64,000 bases of DNA from a virus, in IMG/VR virus record IMGVR_UViG_3300036766_001014, positions 16,841 to 80,840 of that record; one strand, 5' to 3'. Both the position numbers and the translations under genes were made by a program. The notes under the pieces were generated by a model. That model made no database searches and was not told the origin of the DNA. It worked only from the letters and a program-made list of their open reading frames with translations. Positions 7,943-14,370 of this stretch are shown here, one piece after another; position 1 is the first letter of the stretch, and the number at the start of each line of letters is the position of its first letter.

Positions 7943-9280
7943 ATGAAGCACGTCCTACCGATTTCAACGAGTTACGTGTCGTCCTGGGGGATCTGGGAAG
8001 CCGTCCGAGAGCTGATTCAGAATGCAGCCGACGAGGCTCAGGAGCGGCCCGAGCATGTGATGACCGTCGAGCACGTGGACGGCTGGCTCCACATCGCGAA
8101 CAAGGGCGCTGACCTCGGCATCCAGGCGCTGCTGATCGGCGGCTCCGACAAGGCTGGCAAGCGCGGCCTGCGCGGCCAGCACGGTGAGGGCCTGGATCTG
8201 GCGCTGCTGTGTGCCGCGCGCGCCGGTGTCGAGGTCCGAGTCTCGACCAAGACCGATGTCTGGACGCCGTGCGCTGAGTACGCCGAGCAGTACGGCGCGC
8301 GATGCCTGGTGGTCAACACGCGCAAGCACGTCAAACCGCGCGATGGCGTCAAAATCTCGATACACATCGACAAGGACTCATGGGAGTCGATGCGGTCGAA
8401 GTTCTTGTTCCTCGACCCGCCCAAGGAGCAGATCGAGTCGGACAGCGGAACGCTGATCCTCGACGCCAACCGCAAGGGCATGATCTACGTCAAGGGCATC
8501 TACGTGATGACCGGACACAACACCTCCTTCGGCTTCGACCTGCGCGACGTCACGCTGGACCGCGACAGGCGCGTGATCGGCAGCTTCGACCTCCAGTGGG
8601 CATGCTCGCGGATCATCCAGAACGCGCTCTCGCGCAACCCGGACACTTACACCGAGCCGGTGATGAATCTGCTCGAACAGGGCTCGGACGACGTTCGGTT
8701 CCTGCATAGCCACCTGGAGACGGGCGGCGAAGCGCGCAAGAGCCTCGCCAAGGCGTTCCGAGCCAGGCATGGCGAGGACGCGATGGCCGTGCAGTCGCTT
8801 GCCGAGAGCCAGCAGCTGGCGCACTTCGGCGTGAAGGGCGTCGTGGTCAACGAGGCAACGGCCAACGTGCTGGCCTCGGAGTTGGGGAGCTACAGCGATG
8901 CCGCGGCCAGGTTGCGGCAGCGTCCGACCGCGCTCTACGGATGGGACGATTTGACCGACGCCGAGAAGGCCGTCTACGAGGACGGCGTGAGGCGCATGGC
9001 GCCGGTGGCTGGCGAACACATGGCCGAGGCGTGCAAGCTCAAGGTTTGCGACTTCGCCGACAAGTCGATCGAGGGCACGTGCGACCTGGCTACCAGCGAG
9101 ATCCATGTATCTCGTCGCTGCATGGGCAACGTATTCGACCTGGTCGAGGTCATGGTGCACGAGCTGGCTCATGCCGTGAGCAGCGCTAACGACGGGACCG
9201 TGGGTCACATCCGGGCCATCGAGCGCATCTGGCGCAAGCTCTACGAGCACGCTTCCGCGCCAAAGACTGAGCCGGGGTGA
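7943..9280 (+). CDS. GHKL (HSP90-like) ATPase fused to an HExxH metalloprotease-like domain
   Basis: The 445-residue product starts at ATG 7943; further upstream the frame runs through the tail of the previous gene. The N-terminal domain has the GHKL ATPase boxes: ELIQNAADEA (23-32, the Asn box that holds Mg-ATP) and GLRGQHGEGLDL (76-87, the glycine-rich ATP lid). The C-terminal 45 residues carry HELAH (406-410) with another His 12 residues later, a zinc-metalloprotease pattern as in gluzincins and SprT-like proteins. GHKL proteins use ATP-driven dimer closure. Joined to a zincin this would be an ATP-gated protease or a decoy. The fusion is unusual. It is flanked by early genes, so an early host-takeover or anti-defence role is inferred. 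Confidence 0.75.
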   Translation: MKHVLPISTSYVSSWGIWEAVRELIQNAADEAQERPEHVMTVEHVDGWLHIANKGADLGIQALLIGGSDKAGKRGLRGQHGEGLDLALLCAARAGVEVRVSTKTDVWTPCAEYAEQYGARCLVVNTRKHVKPRDGVKISIHIDKDSWESMRSKFLFLDPPKEQIESDSGTLILDANRKGMIYVKGIYVMTGHNTSFGFDLRDVTLDRDRRVIGSFDLQWACSRIIQNALSRNPDTYTEPVMNLLEQGSDDVRFLHSHLETGGEARKSLAKAFRARHGEDAMAVQSLAESQQLAHFGVKGVVVNEATANVLASELGSYSDAAARLRQRPTALYGWDDLTDAEKAVYEDGVRRMAPVAGEHMAEACKLKVCDFADKSIEGTCDLATSEIHVSRRCMGNVFDLVEVMVHELAHAVSSANDGTVGHIRAIERIWRKLYEHASAPKTEPG

Positions 9281-9297
9281 GGCGCGTTGACGGTCTC

Positions 9298-9332
9298 TTG
9301 ACAAACCGAAAACAACACACCATATTGCGTGT
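9298..9332 (+). promoter_or_regulatory. Promoter, TTGACAAAC family, leaderless
   Basis: The -35 is TTGACA (9298-9303), the spacer is 17 nt, and the -10 is CATATT (9321-9326). The ATG at 9336 follows only 9 nt after the -10. An imperfect dyad, ACAC (9317-9320) with GTGT (9329-9332), flanks the -10. Confidence 0.7.
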
Positions 9333-9335
9333 CGT

Positions 9336-9761
9336 ATGAAACAGCCGCTCTACAAGGCCATCGCAGTCACGCTCCAGGCGCTCGTCAACTGTCGCGCGTC
9401 CGGCAACGCCGAGTGGGCCGAGCGCTGGCTCGATCGGCTCAAGCAGTTTGACAGCATGCTGCCGTCGGGCAGCGGCTTCGACAGCGGCTCGGTCATCCTG
9501 AAGACCGTGTCGTCGGCTCGCGAAATACTGATCGAGACCTCGTTCCATCACATGGACGAAAACGGCTCCTACGACGGCTGGACCGAGCACAGCGTGAAGG
9601 TGCGGGCGGACTTGGCGTGCGGCTTCGTGATCGAAGTCGGCGGACGCGACCGCAACGACATCAAGGACTACATCGCGGACACATTCCACGAGGCGTTGTC
9701 GGCCGAGGTCGGCGAAGACGACGAAGTCGCCGAAAGCGCAGATCAACATTATCGCGTGTAG
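9336..9761 (+). CDS. Hypothetical protein, predicted leaderless mRNA
   Basis: The 141-residue product starts at ATG 9336, about where transcription should begin, and has no ribosome-binding site. The N-terminal half is helical and the centre beta-rich (ILIETSFHHMDENGSYDGWTE). The acidic tail is probably flexible. The family is unknown. Confidence 0.6.
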   Translation: MKQPLYKAIAVTLQALVNCRASGNAEWAERWLDRLKQFDSMLPSGSGFDSGSVILKTVSSAREILIETSFHHMDENGSYDGWTEHSVKVRADLACGFVIEVGGRDRNDIKDYIADTFHEALSAEVGEDDEVAESADQHYRV

Positions 9762-9791
9762 CTCGAACCAACCAACAGAAGGAGAAGCAGC

Positions 9792-10751
9792 ATGGCTCAC
9801 GAAATTGAAAACATGTTCTCGGTTTCCGAGGTCCCCTGGCACGGCCTCGGGACGATCCTCGAAGACCCGCCCACGGTCGAGGACGCCATCCGGCTCGCGG
9901 GGCTCGACTGGAAGGTTGAGTGCCGACCGGTCTACGCCAAGCTCGACGGCCAGGAGATCGAAACCGATCACGTGGCCACGATCCGCGACAGCGACAAGAG
10001 CGTGCTCGGGGTGGTGGGCAAGAACTACAAGCCGCTTCAGAACGCGGACGCCTTCAAGTTCTTTCAGCCCTTTCTCGACAGCAAGGAAGCGGTGCTCGAT
10101 ACGGCTGGCAGCCTGCGCGATGGCAAGCGCGTCTGGGTGCTCGCCCGGCTCGCGCGTGACCCCGTGGAGGTTGTGCCAGGCGACGCAATCCGCAAGTACG
10201 TGCTGCTGAGCAACGGTCATGACGGCTCGCTCGCGGTGCGGGTCGGGTTCAGCGGGATCCGGGTCGTGTGTGCAAACACGATGGCCATGGCTCACGATGA
10301 CGCGGGCTCGAAGCTCCTGAGCATCCGGCACACCAAGCACGTCAACGACGCGCTCGACAAGGTGCGCGAGGCAATGGTCATGGCGGACCAGTCGTTCGAG
10401 GCCACCATCGACCAGCTCAAGGCGATGGCCCGCAAGGGCGTCGAGGTCGCCGACCTGAAGGCCCTGGTCACGGAGGTCTTCCGGCCCAAGGCGACGCTCA
10501 AGAACGCCGACGAGGAGGCAGCCGACTGCGAGCGGCTGATGGGCAAGATCATCCCCCTGTTCGAGCACGGCCGCGGCAACGACATGCCCGGTGTCGCCGG
10601 GACCGCCTATGGCGCCTACAACGCGGTTGTTGAATTCCTACAATACTACCGCGGAAAAGACGATGGCGGCCGACTGGACTCGCTGTGGTTCGGCGATTCC
10701 GCCAGGCTCAACCAGAGGGCCTTTCAGGCTGCCATTAGGATGAGCGCGTAA
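9792..10751 (+). CDS. DUF932 phage/plasmid-like protein
   Basis: The 319-residue product starts at ATG 9792 behind AGAAGGAGAAGC. The N-terminus (PWHGLGTILEDPPTVEDAI, then WKVECRPVYA), the VVGKNYKPLQNADAF segment, and SNGHDGSLAVRVGFSGIRVVCANT are typical of the DUF932/TIGR03299 family found in phages and plasmids. The length matches the family. The biochemical role is not established; the family often sits near recombination or plasmid-maintenance genes. Here it follows the GHKL/HExxH gene and one small gene. Confidence 0.85.
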   Translation: MAHEIENMFSVSEVPWHGLGTILEDPPTVEDAIRLAGLDWKVECRPVYAKLDGQEIETDHVATIRDSDKSVLGVVGKNYKPLQNADAFKFFQPFLDSKEAVLDTAGSLRDGKRVWVLARLARDPVEVVPGDAIRKYVLLSNGHDGSLAVRVGFSGIRVVCANTMAMAHDDAGSKLLSIRHTKHVNDALDKVREAMVMADQSFEATIDQLKAMARKGVEVADLKALVTEVFRPKATLKNADEEAADCERLMGKIIPLFEHGRGNDMPGVAGTAYGAYNAVVEFLQYYRGKDDGGRLDSLWFGDSARLNQRAFQAAIRMSA

Positions 10752-10885
10752 AGAGGCTCGAAAGAAAGTTCTCCATCTATCGCCAGGCCGTTCTGCTCAA
10801 CGATTTGTTGGATCTGAGAATCAAGAAGCGTTCGTTGGCCGATGGCTTTTGGCCTGAAGCCGTGAGACTTGCAACGAAGGCGTAG
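10739..10885 (+). other. Short open frame after the DUF932 gene, possible small gene
   Basis: A 48-codon frame runs from 10739 to a TAG at 10883-10885, overlapping the end of the DUF932 gene in another frame. Its translation (KFSIYRQAVLLNDLLDLR, ending WPEAVRLATKA) looks like real helical protein rather than shadow sequence. No ATG or GTG start exists, only TTG codons after residue 22. It may be translated by frameshifting or from a non-standard start, or may be a remnant. Confidence 0.25.
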
Positions 10886-10899
10886 TAGCCTGCCGCGCC

Positions 10900-11139
10900 A
10901 TGCTGACCACCATCGGATATTGCTCCGGCTGCGCAGTGCACTGGCACTGGCAGCCGTCCGATGGTCCGTCGCTGGCCGATGCGCGATGCCAGAACTGCAT
11001 CAAGCAGCTCGTGGCTAGCTCGGCGTCGGCGCCTGGCTTGCACCAGCACGGTCACCCGGTCACGCTCGGCGCGCTGTCCGTTGCTCGTACAGACCGAGCA
11101 AAGACGAGGCAAGCTGCCCGGACAGCGACTCGCTCTTGA
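10900..11139 (+). CDS. Small Cys-pair protein
   Basis: The 79-residue product starts at ATG 10900 with no clear Shine-Dalgarno. The N-terminal half has CSGC and CQNC pairs, a zinc knuckle. The C-terminal 35 residues overlap the minus-strand gene at 11060-11347 and have low-quality composition, so the true protein may be only partly conserved. Confidence 0.4.
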   Translation: MLTTIGYCSGCAVHWHWQPSDGPSLADARCQNCIKQLVASSASAPGLHQHGHPVTLGALSVARTDRAKTRQAARTATRS

Positions 11140-11347
11140 TCTTGTCGCACCAGCGCTTGGTGTAGTGACAGTCGAGCTTGTACCAGGTCTGCAACGCCTC
11201 ATCCCTGCTCGGGTAGCACCGAGGGCCAGCCTTGGTCTTGATGATCAGCTTGGTCGGCTCGTTGTGCACGCACCACTTGCCGTCTTCGCGCTGCTTCACG
11301 AAGCCTTCTGCCAAGCCCGAAGCGAATTCGAGTTGTCGCGAGAGCAT
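11060..11347 (-). CDS. Hypothetical protein with MLSRQL start
   Basis: The 95-residue minus-strand product lies downstream of the methyltransferase gene, starting 8 nt after its stop. It begins MLSRQLEFASGLAEGF, and its first six residues match those of the methyltransferase. The remainder (KWCVHNEPTKLIIKTKAGPRC, YPSRDEALQTWYKLDCH) looks like a real small fold with four cysteines. Function unknown. Confidence 0.55.
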   Translation of the reverse strand: MLSRQLEFASGLAEGFVKQREDGKWCVHNEPTKLIIKTKAGPRCYPSRDEALQTWYKLDCHYTKRWCDKIKSESLSGQLASSLLGLYEQRTARRA

Positions 11348-11355
11348 GCGGCGCC

Positions 11356-11949
11356 CTACGGCTTCCCAGTCATGGCGAGGACGAGGTCGGCGTGAAGTCC
11401 GCTCGCGGACTCCGACTGCTCGGCGGTCTGCCTGGCCTCGATGTTCCCGCCCTTCGTCACCACGTGCTTGAAGACCTTCTCGACCTCGGCGACGTAGCTC
11501 GCGAGCTTGCGGTTCTCCTGCCAGCCCTTCGTGGTTTCTTTGCCCTTGCCGGAGCCGTCGCCCTCGTAGACGGCGAAGTAGGCAATGCCATCCTGGCCGA
11601 CGCGGTTGGCCGCCTGGCGGATGACCTTCAGGCGCTCCTCCGGCTCCTTGATGACGTTCAGCACGTTGGCGACCGTGGCCGTGTCGGCCTTGCCGTTCTT
11701 CGTTGCGGCGGCGGCGGCTGCGTTCTCCTTGCCCGACCTGTTGTACGGATCAGCGACGTGGTTCTTGACGCCCTTTTTGGCCAGGTACTTGGTGGCGGTG
11801 TCGTACTTTCCGCCGCCGATGTCGGCGTTGATGTCGCCTCGCTCGAACTCGGCAGTCTTGAACACCCTCGGCAGCATATTCACGCTGGTGGCGGCCGAGG
11901 TGTGCGCCTGCTTTTCGGTCAGGCTGGCGGCGAGCTGTCTTGAAAGCAT
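11356..11949 (-). CDS. Putative class I SAM-dependent methyltransferase
   Basis: The 197-residue product starts at the ATG at 11949 (MLSRQLAASLTEKQAH); the frame upstream of it is non-coding in character. DIGGGKYDTATKYLA is a SAM-binding motif I, VADPYNRS an acidic motif II, and ATVANVLNVIKEPEERL a motif IV/post region. Similar proteins in phages are annotated only as methyltransferases. The substrate is unknown; no NPPY-type DNA adenine motif is present, so RNA, protein or small-molecule targets are as likely as DNA. Confidence 0.6.
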   Translation of the reverse strand: MLSRQLAASLTEKQAHTSAATSVNMLPRVFKTAEFERGDINADIGGGKYDTATKYLAKKGVKNHVADPYNRSGKENAAAAAATKNGKADTATVANVLNVIKEPEERLKVIRQAANRVGQDGIAYFAVYEGDGSGKGKETTKGWQENRKLASYVAEVEKVFKHVVTKGGNIEARQTAEQSESASGLHADLVLAMTGKP

Positions 11950-12005
11950 GCGCCATTCTACACCATGTAGCGCGACCGGATAGGCCGGTGGGCCTGGGCG
12001 ATTGC

Positions 12006-12350
12006 TCAGGCAGAAAGCGCCAGACCGGCATTCGTGTGCCGGAGCAGGAGCGGCAGCTCGCGCATGAGGCGCTTGGCCTCCTTGCCGGTAAGCGCTATCG
12101 CGGTGACCTGGTCGCCGAGGTCCGGCTCCAGGTTGACCGCGAACGGCGCCCCCGCGTGTGCAGCCGCGCGCGCGAGCGCATGCACGGCAGCCTCGTCTGG
12201 CACTCCGACGAGCACGAGCGTCTTGGAGCGCTCGAACCACTCTTGGTCCAGGTCAGGGTGGCGAGCCGTGAACTCGCGCACGGCGTGACACGCTTGCGCC
12301 GCTTGCAGGCCAGGCGGGAGGTCTTCTCGAACTGCGACGTAGAGCTTCAT
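12006..12350 (-). CDS. Peptidyl-tRNA hydrolase, PTH2 type
   Basis: The 114-residue product opens MKLYVAVREDLPPGLQAAQ followed by CHA, matching the PTH2 signature (VVRxDLxxGKxAAQxxHA) with the family's usual length of about 115 residues. The enzyme frees tRNA from stalled peptidyl-tRNAs. It sits directly downstream of the minus-strand tRNA genes and probably shares their transcript, which fits a role in tRNA supply. PTH2 is the archaeal/eukaryotic type and is known in some phages. Confidence 0.75.
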   Translation of the reverse strand: MKLYVAVREDLPPGLQAAQACHAVREFTARHPDLDQEWFERSKTLVLVGVPDEAAVHALARAAAHAGAPFAVNLEPDLGDQVTAIALTGKEAKRLMRELPLLLRHTNAGLALSA

Positions 12351-12379
12351 TGGTTTTTTCTTTCTTGGTTGGTTGGGAA

Positions 12380-12456
12380 TGGTGGGGCTGCTTGGAGTTG
12401 AACCAAGAGTCGTCCAGGCTTTCGGCCCGGCCGCTCTACCGTTGAGCTACAGCCCC
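12380..12456 (-). tRNA. tRNA, anticodon read as GAA (Phe), CCA encoded
   Basis: A full cloverleaf can be drawn on the minus strand: acceptor GGGGCTG/CAGCCCC, D arm GCTC-AACGGTA-GAGC, anticodon arm CCGGG-CCGAAAG-CCTGG, T arm CTTGG-TTCAACT-CCAAG, and an encoded ACCA end (12383-12380). The loop reads anticodon GAA (Phe), but position 33 is C where U is nearly universal, and the gap before the anticodon stem is 2 nt. The T arm is canonical. The anticodon should be treated as provisional. Confidence 0.75.
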
Positions 12457-12461
12457 TGGAA

Positions 12462-12543
12462 TGGCGCGCAGGGCTTGTGCTGCCCAAGCTACCCCCCAAA
12501 GCCCTGGCGGGCCTTGGTCGCTCTGCTGTTGAGCTACCTGCGC
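12462..12543 (-). tRNA. Degenerate tRNA or tRNA-like element
   Basis: The minus strand shows acceptor GCGCAGG/CCTGCGC with seven pairs, a D arm GCTC-AACAGCA-GAGC and an encoded GCCA end. The anticodon region instead forms one extended stem, CCAAGGCCC against GGGCTTTGG (one G-T), closing on GCCA, with no 7-nt loop. The T arm GCTTG/CAAGC carries a non-canonical loop, GGCAGCA. It therefore looks like a tRNA pseudogene or a tRNA-shaped RNA. It lies between two better tRNAs. Confidence 0.5.
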
Positions 12544-12553
12544 AAGAAACGGG

Positions 12554-12626
12554 CGCGGTCGGGCGGAGTTGAACCGCCGCTTGCTGGATCATTACTCCAG
12601 CCGTGCTGCCATAACACTTCGACCAC
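12554..12626 (-). tRNA. tRNA, anticodon read as AAT (Ile)
   Basis: The minus-strand cloverleaf has acceptor GTGGTCG/CGACCGC (one G-T), D arm GTGT-TATGGCA-GCAC, anticodon stem CTGGA/TCCAG with loop GTAATGA, and T arm GGCGG-TTCAACT-CCGCC. U33 is present and the anticodon reads AAT, which would decode Ile if A34 becomes inosine and is rare in bacteria. The 3' end is followed by CCC rather than CCA. It is first in the tRNA transcript. Confidence 0.7.
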
Positions 12627-12720
12627 AAACGGTAAGCGGACCACGCTGGGCCTTGCGGCGCGGGGTCTTTGGCGGGCGCCTTCCCGGCGCAACGGTCAAT
12701 GGCTTACGAGCATGAGCCAC

Positions 12721-12755
12721 ATAGTAAGCAGCCCTGGCAAGTCGTCAAGGGCTGC
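12721..12755 (-). promoter_or_regulatory. tRNA operon promoter with dyad
   Basis: On the minus strand the -35 is TTGACG (12748-12743), the spacer is 16 nt, and the -10 is TACTAT (12726-12721). The perfect repeat GCAGCCCT (12728-12735) / AGGGCTGC (12748-12755) spans the spacer and touches the -35. It would drive the three tRNA genes and the PTH2 gene. Confidence 0.6.
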
Positions 12756-12795
12756 CGCCAGGCACACATTTGAGCACGTGGTGGACAGGGCCAGC

Positions 12796-12824
12796 TTGAC
12801 AAACTGTGGCGGTACGATTAGATT
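12796..12824 (+). promoter_or_regulatory. Promoter, TTGACAAAC family, leaderless
   Basis: The -35 is TTGACA (12796-12801), the spacer is 17 nt, and the -10 is TAGATT (12819-12824). The ATG at 12833 lies 8 nt after the -10. Confidence 0.7.
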
Positions 12825-12832
12825 GAACGTGC

Positions 12833-13075
12833 ATGGAAAAGCTTTCTGGAAGGATGATGGCGATTCTGGTTCACGCCCGCGACAACGGCGATCGCACCAG
12901 TTCTGGCCGAGGCGGATGGAGTGGGTCTTCGATGCGCGCGCTTGAAAGCCGCGGGCTCGTGCGGCTCGTGGCCAGGTACACGTGGGATGAAAGCTGGGCG
13001 CTGACCGACGCTGGCCGCGAGGCGGCCGACGCCGATATCCGAGACAAGATCGAGAATGGGCTTCGGACAAGATGA
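12833..13075 (+). CDS. Winged-helix DNA-binding protein, predicted leaderless
   Basis: The 80-residue product starts at ATG 12833. The pattern SMRALESRGLVRLVARYTW, then WALTDAGREAAD, is a winged-helix recognition helix and wing as in MarR/PadR-type domains. It is probably a small transcriptional regulator and is the first gene of a coupled operon. Its last codons overlap the next start (ATGA). Confidence 0.6.
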   Translation: MEKLSGRMMAILVHARDNGDRTSSGRGGWSGSSMRALESRGLVRLVARYTWDESWALTDAGREAADADIRDKIENGLRTR

Positions 13076-13323
13076 GAGCCAACCATCTAACGCCGCGACG
13101 GGAGATTGGCACGGACGAGGCAGACAGAGCGTACGCCCTGGCGATCGAAAAGGCTGACCGCGAGTGGCTCTCCGCGAACGCTGCCGCATTCGCGAGAAGT
13201 CCCAAGGACTACGAGGCCGACGACCGCGGATATACGGCGCGAGCCGAGGCCCGAGTCGAGGCGCACCGCAAAGCACGAGCGGCGCTGACCAAGGCCGCGC
13301 CTGAAGGGGTGTTAGCGTCATGA
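13072..13323 (+). CDS. Small hypothetical protein
   Basis: The 83-residue product starts at ATG 13072 (ATGA overlap). It is predicted helical and highly charged, with many Ala, Arg and Glu residues. It overlaps the following micro-gene by ATGA. Unknown. Confidence 0.5.
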   Translation: MRANHLTPRREIGTDEADRAYALAIEKADREWLSANAAAFARSPKDYEADDRGYTARAEARVEAHRKARAALTKAAPEGVLAS

Positions 13324-13397
13324 TCCCGAGCGCCGTTGCTCAAGCCAAGGATGACGCGAACTACACAATCGATCCTGATTGGGAAGGTGGCTGCTGA
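13320..13397 (+). CDS. 25-residue micro-gene, coupled on both sides
   Basis: ATG 13320 overlaps the preceding TGA, and its own TGA (13395-13397) overlaps the next ATG. The short product ends in DPDWEGGC. Double ATGA coupling argues that it is translated, even if mainly to pass ribosomes on. Confidence 0.4.
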   Translation: MIPSAVAQAKDDANYTIDPDWEGGC

Positions 13398-14071
13398 TGA
13401 GAATCAATAGCGTCAAGAAATCGCGAGACGACCAGGGCGCCTGCGGAAGATGTGGCGAAGCGCTCCCGGCTGGCAGCGCGTATCGCTGGATCAAGGGTAG
13501 GTACGGTCCGCGCAAGGTCCGCTGCACGAAGCATGAATGTAGCTTCCGGCCGAGCGAGATGACCGAGAGCAAGATGGCGGACGTCTACGGGGCCCAGGAG
13601 TCGGTCGAGGACTTCATGGCCGGGTGGAGCCCAGACGCCGGTGTCGGCGACGTGCAGAGTGCGTGCAGCGATGCCGCGGAGGCAATCCGCTCGGTCGCGG
13701 AGGAATACCGCGAGGCGGCCGAGGCCATGGGCGGCGCTGGCAGTGAAATGGAGGACAAGGCCAGCGAGCTGGAGAGCTGGGCCGACGATGTCGAGAACGC
13801 GGCCAATGACTTCGAGGACTTTGAGCCGAGCTACGAGGCGGCAATCGAGTGCCCCAAGTGCCGGGACGGCGGCGCCAAAAACGCCGAGACCGCCGAGCTT
13901 CAGGAGCCGGTTGGCGGCGTCCCGGAGAGCGAGGGCAAGTACGTCTGCCGCGTCTGCGCGCACACGTTCACCTTGGATGAATGTGTGAATGCGGACGGCC
14001 AAACCATGGACGAATGGGCCGATGAAGTTCGGAGTGCGATCGAAGACGCCGTCGGCGACTGCCCGGTCTAG
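13397..14071 (+). CDS. Zinc-ribbon protein with acidic helical middle
   Basis: The 224-residue product starts at ATG 13397. An N-terminal CGRCGEALPAG and a later Cys form one zinc ribbon. The centre (about 60-150) is a long Ala/Glu helical region. A second ribbon follows, CPKC and CRVCAHTF, near 155-195. Such two-ribbon proteins are seen in phages as unknown structural or nucleic-acid-binding proteins. Confidence 0.6.
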   Translation: MRINSVKKSRDDQGACGRCGEALPAGSAYRWIKGRYGPRKVRCTKHECSFRPSEMTESKMADVYGAQESVEDFMAGWSPDAGVGDVQSACSDAAEAIRSVAEEYREAAEAMGGAGSEMEDKASELESWADDVENAANDFEDFEPSYEAAIECPKCRDGGAKNAETAELQEPVGGVPESEGKYVCRVCAHTFTLDECVNADGQTMDEWADEVRSAIEDAVGDCPV

Positions 14072-14131
14072 GTTGGCCGGACGACTGTCAGAAGGGACCG
14101 AGGCCGACCGTCTTGGGAGCAGGAGGATTCA

Positions 14132-14302
14132 ATGCCAGAGACCGAGATGCTGTTGTGGATTGCCCTTGAGGGGGACGAGGTCGCCGGGCGCACCGAGACC
14201 GAGCTGACTACCAAGCGCGGCTGGCGCTTCGTCCGCTCTCGGAACGGGCTCGTGCTCGACGGCAACGCCTGGAAGCCCAAGTACATCTGGAGCCGTGTTT
14301 GA
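14132..14302 (+). CDS. 56-residue hypothetical protein
   Basis: ATG 14132 is preceded by AGGAGG at 14121-14126. The product is beta-rich and has a compact, protein-like composition (LLWIALEGDEVAG, GWRFVRSRNGLVLDG). Unknown. Confidence 0.5.
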   Translation: MPETEMLLWIALEGDEVAGRTETELTTKRGWRFVRSRNGLVLDGNAWKPKYIWSRV

Positions 14303-14335
14303 CAAGAAGAAGGGCGCCGTAACGTCTGGCAGCTC

Positions 14336-14367
14336 TTGACAAACCATAACCAAGGCGTAGTGTACGC
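14336..14367 (+). promoter_or_regulatory. Promoter, TTGACAAAC family, leaderless, with dyad
   Basis: The -35 is TTGACA (14336-14341), the spacer is 16 nt, and the -10 is TAGTGT (14358-14363). The perfect repeat GCGTA-GTG-TACGC (14355-14367) covers the -10. The ATG at 14371 is 7 nt after the -10. Confidence 0.7.
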
Positions 14368-14370
14368 AAA

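Noticed and set aside
9186-10568. 460-codon minus-strand frame opposite the DUF932 gene
   Set aside because: Antisense to clearly recognised coding sequence; no start signal; typical shadow. It shows that stop-free frames of this length occur by chance here.
11392-11943. Plus-strand frame opposite the methyltransferase
   Set aside because: Leu/Val/Gly-rich reverse complement of a recognised SAM-binding protein; no ribosome site.
12373-12945. 190-codon plus-strand frame across the tRNA cluster
   Set aside because: It runs through three tRNA-like genes on the opposite strand and the promoter at 12796; not a gene.
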